Shown here: positions 25,130 to 33,218 of the stretch, piece after piece | How positions within the stretch are numbered: the stretch's first letter is position 1 | How the letters are laid out: the number at the start of each line of letters is the position of its first letter | Assembly (NCBI RefSeq): GCF_012971745.1 | Contig: NZ_CP048834.1 | Location: forward strand, 1,426,001-1,490,000 | Length of the DNA: 64,000 nt | Reading direction: 5' to 3' | From: Starkeya sp. ORNL1 | Lineage (GTDB): Bacteria; Pseudomonadota; Alphaproteobacteria; Rhizobiales; Xanthobacteraceae | The notes under the pieces: model-generated | What the model was told of the DNA's origin: nothing | What the model saw: the letters and a program-made list of their open reading frames with translations, nothing else | The model's database searches: none | Program-made: the position numbers and the translations under genes

Positions 25130-26713
25130 CTAGCGAATCTGGTTGAGCAGGCTGGCGCCCTCGGTGACCACGCGGGCACCGTTGGCGAGCCCCGACTCGA
25201 CCACCATCTGGTTGCCGGCGACGCGGGTGGCGCGCACCTGACGCGGCACGAAGGTCTCGGCGCCGGTGCGCTCCCATACGATGGAGCGGCCGTCGCCGTC
25301 GCGAATGACGCTGGAGGCCGGCACCGGAATTCCGGCAATGGTCTTGTTCTGCTGCACGATCACGGTCACCGGCTTGCCGACCGAAAGCCCTTCATGCGGG
25401 CCGACGACGCGGAAGCGCAGCGGGATTGCCTGATTGCTCAGCGTCATGCCGCCGCCGATGAATTCGAGCGGGATCGGCTTGCCGTCACCGGTGATGGCGG
25501 TAGCGGTGCGGATGTTCTCGGCGATGGCGGCATCGTAAGCGGCGGCTTCCACCCACAGCGCCTCGGGATCGACGATCTCAAACAGGATCTGGCCTTGATT
25601 GACCGTGCTGCCCACCACCGCGCCGACCTTGGAGATGACGCCATCGGCGGTGGCGCGCAGGCTTTCGCGGCGCTCGAGCGCGGATTGCAGCGACAGCAGC
25701 TCGCGACGATAGCCTTCGATCTGGACCTTCTGCGCCTCAATCTTGTTGGTGCGGTAGCGCACGAACAGCACGCCGGCGAGCCGCTCCATCTGCTTCTCGG
25801 CGAGCGTGATCTGGTTGGAGAGCTGCTGCACGCGCGCCTCGATCTGCGCGCGCTCGGAGACGGTGACGGTCGGCTGCAGATAGGCCAGCAGATCGCCGCG
25901 GCGCACCCGCATGCCAAGGAAGGGGAACGTGCCCTGATTGGACTCGATGATGCCGGCGAGCGCGGCATTTACCGTGGTGCCGACGCTGGGATCGGTGATG
26001 ACGTGCCCGGGAATTTCAAAGGCCATGGCGACATCGGCCTTGCTGCACACCTTCCAGCGCACCGAGAAGACACGCTGCGTCGACATCGGCAGGAAGGCCG
26101 AACCGTCGGGGCGGCGATGCGGGGTGTCGCGGATGAGGTCGAGCGCGGCCTGGGGCTGCGCCTGCGGCGGGACGATCGGCAGCGCGGCGGGCGCCTCCGG
26201 TGCGACCTCTGGAGTTGCAGCAGCGGGCTCGGCAGCGGAGGAATGGGCAGCAGTGGGAACGGCTCCCGGGATCGGCGCCTGGGATGCGGGAAGCCCGGCG
26301 CCCAGGATGCCATCGGTCTTCTGCCCGGCATTCAGCAGCGCGGCGACGCGGTAGGAACTGGGCACGGCCTCGCCGGCGCTCGCGGAGCGACTGGCAAGAG
26401 CGGTGCCGGCATCGGGATTGCTCATCAGGATCGGCAGTACGGCGCTGGAGGCCCCGACGACCTCACGGGGCTTGCCGTTCTTGTCGAGGCCATTCTTGTC
26501 GAGGCCATTCTTGTCAATGCTGGCGTCGCGCGTCGGTGCGGTGCGAACCTGCGCCGGCTTCGCGTCGCCGGTGCTCGGCGGGTTGATGCCAAAATCCTGG
26601 CTCTCGTTCTCGATGAAATAGCGGGCGACATACTTCGTGCCGACCTCGGTAACGATGCCCGTTACCGCGATGGTGGCCGCGAAGATGGCTGTAGTGAGCA
26701 GATAATAGAACAT
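25130..26713 (-). CDS. Periplasmic adaptor (membrane fusion) protein, HlyD/CusB-like, with long extra N-terminus
   Basis: 527 aa from the ATG at 26711-26713. A single anchor helix (3-22) is followed by a ~200-residue low-complexity stretch rich in Ala, Pro and Ser that contains three DKNGL repeats. The adaptor proper runs from about 215: a lipoyl half, a coiled-coil hairpin (SERAQIEARVQQLSNQITLAEKQM to ESLRATADG), and beta-barrel regions ending GLANGARVVTEGASLLNQIR. CusB-like adaptors join an RND pump to an outer-membrane channel. The likely pump is at 35098, over 8 kb away; no TolC-type channel gene is visible. Confidence 0.86.
   Translation of the reverse strand: MFYYLLTTAIFAATIAVTGIVTEVGTKYVARYFIENESQDFGINPPSTGDAKPAQVRTAPTRDASIDKNGLDKNGLDKNGKPREVVGASSAVLPILMSNPDAGTALASRSASAGEAVPSSYRVAALLNAGQKTDGILGAGLPASQAPIPGAVPTAAHSSAAEPAAATPEVAPEAPAALPIVPPQAQPQAALDLIRDTPHRRPDGSAFLPMSTQRVFSVRWKVCSKADVAMAFEIPGHVITDPSVGTTVNAALAGIIESNQGTFPFLGMRVRRGDLLAYLQPTVTVSERAQIEARVQQLSNQITLAEKQMERLAGVLFVRYRTNKIEAQKVQIEGYRRELLSLQSALERRESLRATADGVISKVGAVVGSTVNQGQILFEIVDPEALWVEAAAYDAAIAENIRTATAITGDGKPIPLEFIGGGMTLSNQAIPLRFRVVGPHEGLSVGKPVTVIVQQNKTIAGIPVPASSVIRDGDGRSIVWERTGAETFVPRQVRATRVAGNQMVVESGLANGARVVTEGASLLNQIR
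26474..26518 (-). repeat. Three tandem 15-bp repeats inside the adaptor gene
   Basis: Units at 26474-26488, 26489-26503 and 26504-26518 (GCCATTCTTGTCGAG and near copies) encode DKNGL pentapeptides in the disordered N-terminal linker. The frame is kept, so copy number can vary without breaking the protein. Confidence 0.85.
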
Positions 26714-26985
26714 GACGAGCCCCCGGCATCGAACAGGCCGCCGCAAAGCCAATTCGGTATCATACTAACACGCCAGACGTAGCTTACGTAACATTGCGCG
26801 CGAACAAAAATACACTCCGCGCGCTCCCCGGCGCCGAAACGCTCGGGCATGTCGCGATTTAAGGCGAGGCTACATGTAACGCTGCCACACAGAGTATGTT
26901 AACGCCTTACAACAACAAATAAAACTTGATCTAACGCGGTCGGCGAATATTGTAAAAGGCCAATTTTAGATTCACGCAGGCACCC

Positions 26986-27519
26986 ATGCACCGCTCGTTC
27001 CGAAACCTTGCCGGCGCCCTCGCCCTCGGTGCCGCATGCCTGATTGCAGCCTTCCAGCCCGCTGCGGCGCAGGGCATTGCCACCGATATGGATTTGCGCG
27101 GCATCACCTCGCTGCGGGTGACGGCGAGCCCGATGACGGTCGATTCGCTGGATTGCAGCGTCGAATCCGCCGCCATGGTGCGCGAACTTCGGCAGCAACT
27201 CGTCTCGGAAGGCATGAAGGCGACCGATTCCGACGCCGCGCTTGCGGTGGTTACTGTACTGTCGACCCGTGACGCCAACACCGACGTGTGCAATTCGACG
27301 CTGATGCTCGGCGCCTACAAGAAGGCATCGTTCTTCGACAAGGATGTCGGCTGGATCCGCACCGGCTATGTCGTGATGTGGCAGAGCGCGGTTCTGGTAT
27401 CCTCGCCCAGCGAGACCCATTCGGTGCAGGTTCGCGACGGCCTCGCCAAGCTCGGCGACGCCCTGCTGGGTGATTGGCGCAACGCCAATCGCCCGGTCAA
27501 CTCCGCCAGCAGCCAGTAG
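26986..27519 (+). CDS. Secreted protein of unknown function (177 aa)
   Basis: A signal peptide (cleavage near PAAAQG, residue 29) and a mature alpha/beta domain: GITSLRVTASPMTVDSLDC, AAMVRELRQQLVSEGM and ALAVVTVLSTRDANTDVC. Three cysteines occur in the mature part, so a disulphide is possible. The layout resembles small periplasmic domains with a repeated beta-alpha unit, but I do not recognise the family. It lies alone on the plus strand inside the minus-strand cluster; the 272-bp AT-richer spacer before it holds both this promoter and that of the adaptor gene. Confidence 0.75.
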   Translation: MHRSFRNLAGALALGAACLIAAFQPAAAQGIATDMDLRGITSLRVTASPMTVDSLDCSVESAAMVRELRQQLVSEGMKATDSDAALAVVTVLSTRDANTDVCNSTLMLGAYKKASFFDKDVGWIRTGYVVMWQSAVLVSSPSETHSVQVRDGLAKLGDALLGDWRNANRPVNSASSQ

Positions 27520-27546
27520 TCTGCCAGCAAAGAAGTCGAACTCCAG

Positions 27547-27582
27547 CCGGCAATATTAACCTTCCCGGCAATATTAATCTTC
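27547..27582. repeat. Two tandem 18-bp repeats between convergent genes
   Basis: CCGGCAATATTAACCTTC (27547-27564) and CCGGCAATATTAATCTTC (27565-27582) differ at one base. The second copy includes the stop of the minus-strand gene at 27574. No hairpin with a T-run is evident, so it does not look like a terminator. Confidence 0.7.
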
Positions 27583-27960
27583 GCCGTAGAGCCAGTTGCC
27601 GACATAACCGCCGACCACGGCGCCGACCACGGTGACGCCGGCCTGGCCAGCCGTGAGCGCATAGCTGCCGCCAGCCATCATGGCGCTGGCGCCGCCGCTG
27701 CCGGTGAGCAGGACCGGCGTGATCATGCCGGCGGTGAGCGCATTGGCGACGATGACACCGCCCACAGCGCCAGCGGCAATCGCGGCGACGCGGTAGAAGC
27801 TGGTCTCACCCTCAATGGCCGGGGCCGGCACCGTGCTGGACTGCGACGGGATGGTTACCGTCGGGGCCGGAGCCACGGCAGCAGGCTGCTGCGCATGAGC
27901 CGGCGCCATTATTGCGGAGCTGAAGGCTAAAAGGCTCAGGCCAAGTATCAGTGCGCGCAT
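27574..27960 (-). CDS. Small secreted glycine-zipper-like protein
   Basis: 128 aa from the ATG at 27958-27960. A signal peptide (cleaved near APAHAQ) is followed by a Pro/Ala/Ser linker and two glycine-rich hydrophobic segments (AAIAAGAVGGVIVANALTAG and GVTVVGAVVGGYVGNWLYG). Glycine-zipper proteins associate with membranes and can oligomerise. It shares its plan with the gene at 24812. Function unknown. Confidence 0.72.
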   Translation of the reverse strand: MRALILGLSLLAFSSAIMAPAHAQQPAAVAPAPTVTIPSQSSTVPAPAIEGETSFYRVAAIAAGAVGGVIVANALTAGMITPVLLTGSGGASAMMAGGSYALTAGQAGVTVVGAVVGGYVGNWLYGED

Positions 27961-28052
27961 CGCGCTCTCCCGTTCATCGCGTCGCCGCACCCGGATGGCT
28001 GCGACCGGCGCCAACAGCTGCACTTGAAACGACGCACGATCCGCCGAGACGA

Positions 28053-28526
28053 TCAGACGGTGCGAAACGGCAGGGCGGCCAGGATCGAAGTCGGCTTCTT
28101 TTCCTTGCCGATCTTATCATACCACCGGCGCGACATCAGCATCGAACGCTTGGGGCGGAATTTATTCTGTTCCATTACCTGCTTGACGTAAAGGCGGGCC
28201 TCCTCTTCGGAAAGCACGCCACCAGCCAGCTCATTGTAGAGCGCGGCGGCCTCGCGAAACTTCTTCTTGCCGAGCTTTTTGCGCTTGCCGCCGAAGCGGT
28301 CGAGGATCGGCACCATGCGGCCATCGACCTCGCGCTCCAGCCGGATGCCATTCTGCTGCGCCGCATAGAGCACGATGCCCCGCGCCTCGGTAGGGTCGAG
28401 CCCGAACTGCGAAATCCCCTGCTCCAGCAGGCGACGCTCCTCGGCCTTGGAGACGAAAGGGCGATCGAGCGCCGCGAGTTCCACATAGCCCATGAAACGC
28501 TCGCTCGACGTATCCTGCTTAGGCAT
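28053..28526 (-). CDS. Basic cytosolic protein of unknown function
   Basis: 157 aa from the ATG at 28524-28526, with no signal or membrane segment. It is helical and lysine/arginine-rich: MGYVELAALDRPFVSKAEERRLLEQG, then ILDRFGGKRKKLGKKKFREAAALYNELAGG and ARLYVKQVMEQNKFRPKRSMLMSRRWYDKIGKEKK. The N-terminal half resembles the regulatory helical region sometimes found in small signalling proteins, but I cannot place it. Stop to start spacing to the ABC gene upstream is 99 nt. It could bind nucleic acid or acidic lipid through the basic tract; this is inference. Confidence 0.7.
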   Translation of the reverse strand: MPKQDTSSERFMGYVELAALDRPFVSKAEERRLLEQGISQFGLDPTEARGIVLYAAQQNGIRLEREVDGRMVPILDRFGGKRKKLGKKKFREAAALYNELAGGVLSEEEARLYVKQVMEQNKFRPKRSMLMSRRWYDKIGKEKKPTSILAALPFRTV

Positions 28527-28625
28527 TGCCAGTCCCGCTCCCGAAAGTCGGCGTCGCCACCGGCTTCCCCCCACCCAACATTACATGCACGGCCCAAGCA
28601 GAGCCGGCGCAACACTTATCCCGCA

Positions 28626-30191
28626 TCAGCCCCAGAACTGCAGTACCGCAAAGAACGCATGGGAAACCAGCGTCAACGATACCCCGATCACAATGGCTTT
28701 GGCGATGGCGTTATTGATAGAAACCACCGATGTTTTCGGACGCAGGCCGATGAGGATCGCCGCGCTGCTGCCGAGCAACGAGCTCAGGACAATCTTGGCA
28801 AACACCCAGCCGAGCTGGCCGTAAAGAGCGGGACCTGCCTCCAGGAGACGGCGGAAATAATTCTCCTGCCAGAACTCCGACGGCTGGTCGGGAAAGAAGA
28901 CCTGCCAGGTCTGCAACGCCGACCATGACGCCATCGCCAGAGCGGCAACCGTCAGCAGCGTCAGCGACAGCGTATTCGCGACCAGGATCGAGACGACGAG
29001 ATAGCGGAACCCCGAAATATGGAGGTTGCGCATCGCCGGAAGCTGGGCGGAGAGCATGCGGTTGCCGAGGTCCGCGCAGATCACCGCGCTGTTGCGCGCC
29101 ACCACGAGGATGGAGGCGATCAGCGGCACCGATATGGTGGTCTGCACGAAGCCGATGCCGGCCAGCGTCTCGTCGTGCAGGATCGACTTCAGATAGCCGC
29201 CGAAGGCGTGATAATTGAAGCCGAACCACATCGACACGAAGCCGAGAATGGCGCCGCCAAGGCCGAGATAGCCCAGCATGAAGGGCGACGCGCACAGCAC
29301 CCAGAAGTATTCGGCGAAATAGCGCGCGAACCAGCGCAGCGGATGGCCGGCCTTGGCATAGCTGCGCCAGGCATCGGCCTGCGGGCTGCTCGCGCCGGCC
29401 TCGACGGCGATGAGCGCGCTCTCGCCTTCGAGGTCCAGCCCCATCATGGCCCGCTCGATAGCACCGATCTCGGCGGCGACCGGCCGGATCGTGCGGCTGC
29501 GCGTATCCAGCAGCAGCACCTTGTCGGCCAGCGGCAGCAGATCGTCGACGTGGTGGGCGGCGATCACCACCGGGGTCGAACGCTCGGTGCAGATGGTCTT
29601 GATGATGCCGGCGAGCCGGCGCGAGGAAATGATGTCAAGGCCGGAATTCGGCTCGTCGAGGATGAGGATCGGGTGCCCGGCGATCAGCGTGCGGGCGATG
29701 GCGATGCGCTGCTTCTGGCCGCCCGAGCACGAAGCGATCGGCTGTTCCGGCCGGATGTCGGACAGCAGGGACATGATCGGGCTGGAATCATAGGCGCGCG
29801 CGCTCAGCGGCGCATGATCGGCGGCGATCTTCACGTTCTCGCCGGCGTCGAGGTCGTCGAACAGCGCATTGCCCTGGAACACCAGACCGCACATGTCGCT
29901 GCGGCTGGCCGACAGATCGACCTCGCGCTCGCCATAGCTGAGCCGGCCCTCGATCTGCCAGGCGCCGTCACGCTCGTCGAGCAGGCCGCACAACGCGTTG
30001 ATGATGCTGGTCTTGCCGCTGCCGCTGGGGCCGATCAGCACCACCAGCTCACGCGAGCTGACCTCGAAATGCGCGTCGCGCACCAGCTCGACACCGTGCG
30101 GCGTACGGATGGTGAGGCCGCTGACGCGCAAGGTGGCCTCGCCAACGGACGCCTCGCCAAGGGACGCGTCTCTCTGGGACGCCTCGCTCAT
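28626..30191 (-). CDS. Fused MlaF-like ATPase and MlaE-like permease (lipid ABC transporter)
   Basis: 521 aa. The N-terminal ATPase has Walker A GPSGSGKTS (54-62), Q-loop near FQGNAL, signature CSGGQKQR (155-162), Walker B LILDEP (176-181) and an H-loop in AAHHVDD. From about 285 on comes an MlaE-type permease with five or six helices, e.g. GFVQTTISVPLIASILVVARNSAVICADLG. MlaFE and MlaE homologues move phospholipids across the envelope; they are normally two polypeptides plus an MCE protein MlaD. Here both are one chain, and no MCE domain gene is nearby. The gene's ATG overlaps the stop of the gene at 30188 (ATGA). Confidence 0.88.
   Translation of the reverse strand: MSEASQRDASLGEASVGEATLRVSGLTIRTPHGVELVRDAHFEVSSRELVVLIGPSGSGKTSIINALCGLLDERDGAWQIEGRLSYGEREVDLSASRSDMCGLVFQGNALFDDLDAGENVKIAADHAPLSARAYDSSPIMSLLSDIRPEQPIASCSGGQKQRIAIARTLIAGHPILILDEPNSGLDIISSRRLAGIIKTICTERSTPVVIAAHHVDDLLPLADKVLLLDTRSRTIRPVAAEIGAIERAMMGLDLEGESALIAVEAGASSPQADAWRSYAKAGHPLRWFARYFAEYFWVLCASPFMLGYLGLGGAILGFVSMWFGFNYHAFGGYLKSILHDETLAGIGFVQTTISVPLIASILVVARNSAVICADLGNRMLSAQLPAMRNLHISGFRYLVVSILVANTLSLTLLTVAALAMASWSALQTWQVFFPDQPSEFWQENYFRRLLEAGPALYGQLGWVFAKIVLSSLLGSSAAILIGLRPKTSVVSINNAIAKAIVIGVSLTLVSHAFFAVLQFWG
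30129..30188 (-). repeat. Four tandem 15-bp repeats at the start of the lipid ABC gene
   Basis: Right after the start codon, four 15-bp units encode the pentapeptides SEASQ, RDASL, GEASV and GEATL. They share an (E/D)A(S/T) core and keep the frame. They resemble in size the 15-bp repeats in the adaptor gene at 26474. Confidence 0.75.
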
Positions 30192-31450
30192 GAGCCCGTC
30201 TCCACGCGCTGGAGCGGGATGGCGGCATCGCCCTCCATGCGTTGCAGCCGGGCCATGTCGTCCGGCGTCACCAGCAGGATGAGCGGCACCCGCGAGGCGA
30301 CGGCGAACGCCTTGAAGACGTGGGCGGCGAGCGGGTTGAGACTGCTCTGCGCACCGAGGCCGCCAAGGTGCTGCGGCAACGCGCCGAGCAGTGCGAAAGC
30401 GCTGTCGGTGAAGGGGCGGAGCATGCTGCGAAGGCGCGGGTCCCAGAACATCTGCGTGACGACGGCCGGCACGCGGCGGTCGCGCAGCAGCGCGTCGATG
30501 ACGCCGATGGCGATGCGCTCGGCCATCTGGCGGGCTTCGGCGGTCTCAAGCTGGGTGCGGCCGAACTCCAGCAGCACCTGCTGCACGCGCGGATCGGACA
30601 GCGTCGCCGTCATGGCGCGGATCGCCGGCTCATAGTCGAGATCGTAGCCGAACGGCATGCCGAGCGCGTTGGCCCAATTGGCGCGGAGCATCTCCCACAC
30701 CGCGGTTTGCAGCCGGCTTACCATAATCGCCTGCACCTCGCCGTTCAGTGCACGGCGCATCGCGGGCTGGGCCTTGGTCAGCAGGCCCTCGAGCGCCGCC
30801 TGGGTGCGCGGGTCGCGCCAGGCTTGCGAGATGGCGTCGGTGAGCATGGCGCGCAGCACCGGCCGATAATCGGCGTTGAAGACCGCCGAGGTGATGATGC
30901 GCTCGACGGCCTGCGCCGCCTGATCCTGCACATTCATGATGCGCCGGCGCAGTTCGCCCTGCGAACGCTCCGAGGCGGCGCCCCACAGGATGCCGAGATT
31001 GGGATCGGCCAGCAGCGCCTGGGTGGCATCGGTATGTTCACTGGCGGTCGAGCTGAACAGCTCGACGCGGATGCGGCCATTCTGCAGCGAGGCGGTGCCG
31101 TGCCGGATGACGCTGTGGTCCGGCCGCATGACGAACACCGGCACCGGACCGGCCCACACTTCGGGATTCTGGGGCGTGGGCTCGCGGAAGTACAGGATCT
31201 GGTCGGGGCGCGGTGCGTGCGGCAGCACCCACCACGCCGCCCAGATGAAACCGAAAATGATCAGCAGCGACATCAGCACGCCGCCGGCCCATCTCATGCC
31301 GGGCGACGGTCTGTAGGCCGGCACCTTGAAGGGCGGCAGTTTGAGCGGAGGCATCCTGAAGGGTGGCCTTGTCAGCAAGGGCATGGGCATCCTGCCTCTC
31401 CGCCGGACATCCACGACATGATCTCGAATGCGCCGGGCAGGTTTATTCAT
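30188..31450 (-). CDS. Membrane-anchored periplasmic protein of unknown fold
   Basis: 420 aa. A basic, proline-rich cytosolic lead (residues 1-50, with PPF/PPLKLPPFKVP repeats) precedes one membrane helix (about 53-76). The ~340-residue periplasmic part is helical with repeated pattern 'DPRVQQVLL', 'DPRTQAALEGLL' and 'DPRLRSMLRPF', and a TASLQNGRIRVELF beta stretch near 120. I see no MCE domain. Its stop overlaps the start of the MlaF-MlaE fusion by 4 nt, so it is a strong candidate for the periplasmic partner of that transporter. Function inferred from context only. Confidence 0.8.
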   Translation of the reverse strand: MNKPARRIRDHVVDVRRRGRMPMPLLTRPPFRMPPLKLPPFKVPAYRPSPGMRWAGGVLMSLLIIFGFIWAAWWVLPHAPRPDQILYFREPTPQNPEVWAGPVPVFVMRPDHSVIRHGTASLQNGRIRVELFSSTASEHTDATQALLADPNLGILWGAASERSQGELRRRIMNVQDQAAQAVERIITSAVFNADYRPVLRAMLTDAISQAWRDPRTQAALEGLLTKAQPAMRRALNGEVQAIMVSRLQTAVWEMLRANWANALGMPFGYDLDYEPAIRAMTATLSDPRVQQVLLEFGRTQLETAEARQMAERIAIGVIDALLRDRRVPAVVTQMFWDPRLRSMLRPFTDSAFALLGALPQHLGGLGAQSSLNPLAAHVFKAFAVASRVPLILLVTPDDMARLQRMEGDAAIPLQRVETGS

Positions 31451-31497
31451 TGCGGCAGCAGGTCTAGAGTCCTGGCGCTACTGTCGAGGAACCCCCG

Positions 31498-31932
31498 TTG
31501 CGCATCCGCCACCCCCAGCCGCGCAATTTCGGCCTGACGATGTTCCTGACGCGCCTGTTCGGCGCGCTGTTCCTCGTCCTGTCGACCTATAATGCGAGCG
31601 GCTACTCGCTGATCCACTGGTTCCAGACACGCGGGCCGCAGGACTGGCTGCTGCTGCTGCCGATCACCTGTCTTTACGTTATCACCTATATCGTGCTGCT
31701 GCGTATCACGGTTCGCCACTTGCGCGGGACGGGCATCGCGCTCACCGTCGCGCTGCTCGGCTCCATCGCTTATGTGCTTGTCGACGCTGACATTATTCCG
31801 CTGGAAGACGGCAACGACCTGATGCCGATCCTGCTCTATATGTTCGGCGGGCTGATCGCCATCGGCATATGCTGGGCTTCGGCCTGGGTCATGTTGACCG
31901 GCCAGGTGAGCATCGACAATCTGAATGCCTGA
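31498..31932 (+). CDS. Four-helix membrane protein, probably DUF6524 family (copy 3)
   Basis: 144 aa starting at a TTG with GAGGAAC upstream. The family signature LVLSTYNASGYSLIHWF follows the first helix, and CWASAWVMLTGQVSIDNL closes the protein, like the two copies at 21959 and 22390. It lies alone on the plus strand, 47 nt from the divergent gene at 31450 and 5 nt from the convergent stop at 31938. Function unknown. Confidence 0.8.
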   Translation: MRIRHPQPRNFGLTMFLTRLFGALFLVLSTYNASGYSLIHWFQTRGPQDWLLLLPITCLYVITYIVLLRITVRHLRGTGIALTVALLGSIAYVLVDADIIPLEDGNDLMPILLYMFGGLIAIGICWASAWVMLTGQVSIDNLNA

Positions 31933-31937
31933 CGTTT

Positions 31938-32531
31938 TCACGCCGCACGCGACCGCGAACGGAACGCCAGCAACGCGCTGACCGCGATATAGATCCCGAT
32001 GGCGAGCCCGGCGAGCAGCAGGCCATGCGTCGTGGTGCTGGGCGCGGTCATCTTGCGCGTCACCGAGGTCTCGACGCTGCGCTGGACCAGCGTCAGCGGA
32101 ATGATCTCGGTGCCTTCGCGCTCACCGATCTTGTAGGTCAGTTCCAGATCGTTGCGGCCGCCGGCGAGCATCACGTCATTGGCGACATAGGTGCCGGGCG
32201 CGACTTCCTCGAAGCTGACCGGCACGAAGTCGATGGTCATCTCCAGCTGCGCGCCCGTGGTCGGCTGGCCATCGGAATAACGTTGCAGGAACAGCACCAG
32301 CCGGTTGCGGTCATAGGCGATGACGGCTTCCTGATTGCCGATGCGGGCCTCGGCGCGCGGCGAGACGATTATGGCGCGCGGCGCGGCACCGTGATCGTGC
32401 CCATCCTGCGCATGGCCCGCTGTCCCGCCGGCCATCAGGAGCAGCATGGCGCAGAGCGCCTGCGCCAAAGCGTGCCGGATAGTCGTCTCGAGGCCCTGCC
32501 CGCCCGCTCGCGCTTTATTGCCCATCACCAT
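31938..32531 (-). CDS. Periplasmic protein with C-terminal membrane anchor and His motif
   Basis: 197 aa. A signal sequence (cleaved near AGHAQ) is followed at once by DGHDHGAAP, a possible metal-binding stretch. A beta-rich domain (ARIGNQEAVIAYDRNRLVLFLQRYSD... VPVSFEEVAPGTYVANDVML) resembles immunoglobulin-like FixH/YtkA modules. One helix near 170-190 anchors the C-terminus. Its ATG is adjacent to the stop of the gene at 32532, so they form a pair. The FixH/YtkA likeness is a guess from pattern. Confidence 0.76.
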   Translation of the reverse strand: MVMGNKARAGGQGLETTIRHALAQALCAMLLLMAGGTAGHAQDGHDHGAAPRAIIVSPRAEARIGNQEAVIAYDRNRLVLFLQRYSDGQPTTGAQLEMTIDFVPVSFEEVAPGTYVANDVMLAGGRNDLELTYKIGEREGTEIIPLTLVQRSVETSVTRKMTAPSTTTHGLLLAGLAIGIYIAVSALLAFRSRSRAA

Positions 32532-32870
32532 CTACCGGTTCCACGGCCGGCGACCGAACGCCTGGTCGATCTTTCCGTCCGTGCGATACAGTGCTTCCAG
32601 CCGGCGATGCTCGGAGCGAACATCGTCGATCAGCCAGCGCCAGAAATGCATCAGCCGGCCTTCGTCGCGCACGCTGCCGAGCAGGATGCGCATGACCGAC
32701 ATGGTCACCTGGTGCTCGCGCTCGAACTGGGCGCGCAGCCAGCGCTCGCGCTCCAGCTGCGGGTCGTCGCGCTCCGGCGCCGCCGGGTCCGGCCGAATCG
32801 GTTCGTCCGCCAGCCCCGGGGTCGGCGGGGGCGTCGTAACTTCGGCTGGATTAGGCGAATTCTCGGTCAT
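32532..32870 (-). CDS. Small acidic/basic mixed protein of unknown function
   Basis: 112 aa from the ATG at 32868-32870. A proline-rich disordered N-terminus (about 45 residues) is followed by a charged helical part: DDPQLERERWLRAQFEREHQVTMSVMRILLGS and HFWRWLIDDVRSEHRRLEALYRT. No signal peptide. It abuts the next gene with no spacer. Unknown family; a longer frame to 32957 lacks support. Confidence 0.68.
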   Translation of the reverse strand: MTENSPNPAEVTTPPPTPGLADEPIRPDPAAPERDDPQLERERWLRAQFEREHQVTMSVMRILLGSVRDEGRLMHFWRWLIDDVRSEHRRLEALYRTDGKIDQAFGRRPWNR

Positions 32871-32996
32871 CTCGCCCTGTGGACGCAGCCACTCAATAAT
32901 CACGCACGCCACTACTCTATCATGCGCCGTCAAAGTGTGGTGACGTAGCGGCCACACCTTATGCTATATGACTAATGCCCGCTTCGGAGAGTCGGT

Positions 32997-33218
32997 ATGT
33001 TTTACCTTGTTCCAGTGGTCATTATCGTGCTCGGGCTCGCAGCCGACCTGCTGGTCGAGATCTCTGCGGAACTGTCGAGCGAGATGCTGATCGAAGCCGA
33101 CGCCGGCGTCTCCGCTTCCGGCGCCCGGCTGATCGGCGGCCGTGTGATCGACATGCGCCCCGAAGCCTCCCTCCCCGGCACCTTCAAGCCCCACGTCACG
33201 GCGCCGCTGGTGCAGTGA
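32997..33218 (+). CDS. Small single-helix membrane protein (73 aa)
   Basis: An N-terminal helix (residues 3-22, YLVPVVIIVLGLAADLLVEI) is followed by a short soluble tail. A GGAGAG ribosome site lies 5-10 nt upstream of the ATG. Its last 23 bases overlap the convergent gene at 33196. Short and without a recognised family, but codon pattern and ribosome site support it as real. Confidence 0.55.
   Translation: MFYLVPVVIIVLGLAADLLVEISAELSSEMLIEADAGVSASGARLIGGRVIDMRPEASLPGTFKPHVTAPLVQ

Noticed and set aside
24761..26782. 673-aa plus-strand frame opposite the adaptor gene
   Set aside because: Antisense shadow; the adaptor on the other strand has a membrane anchor and coiled-coil hairpin.
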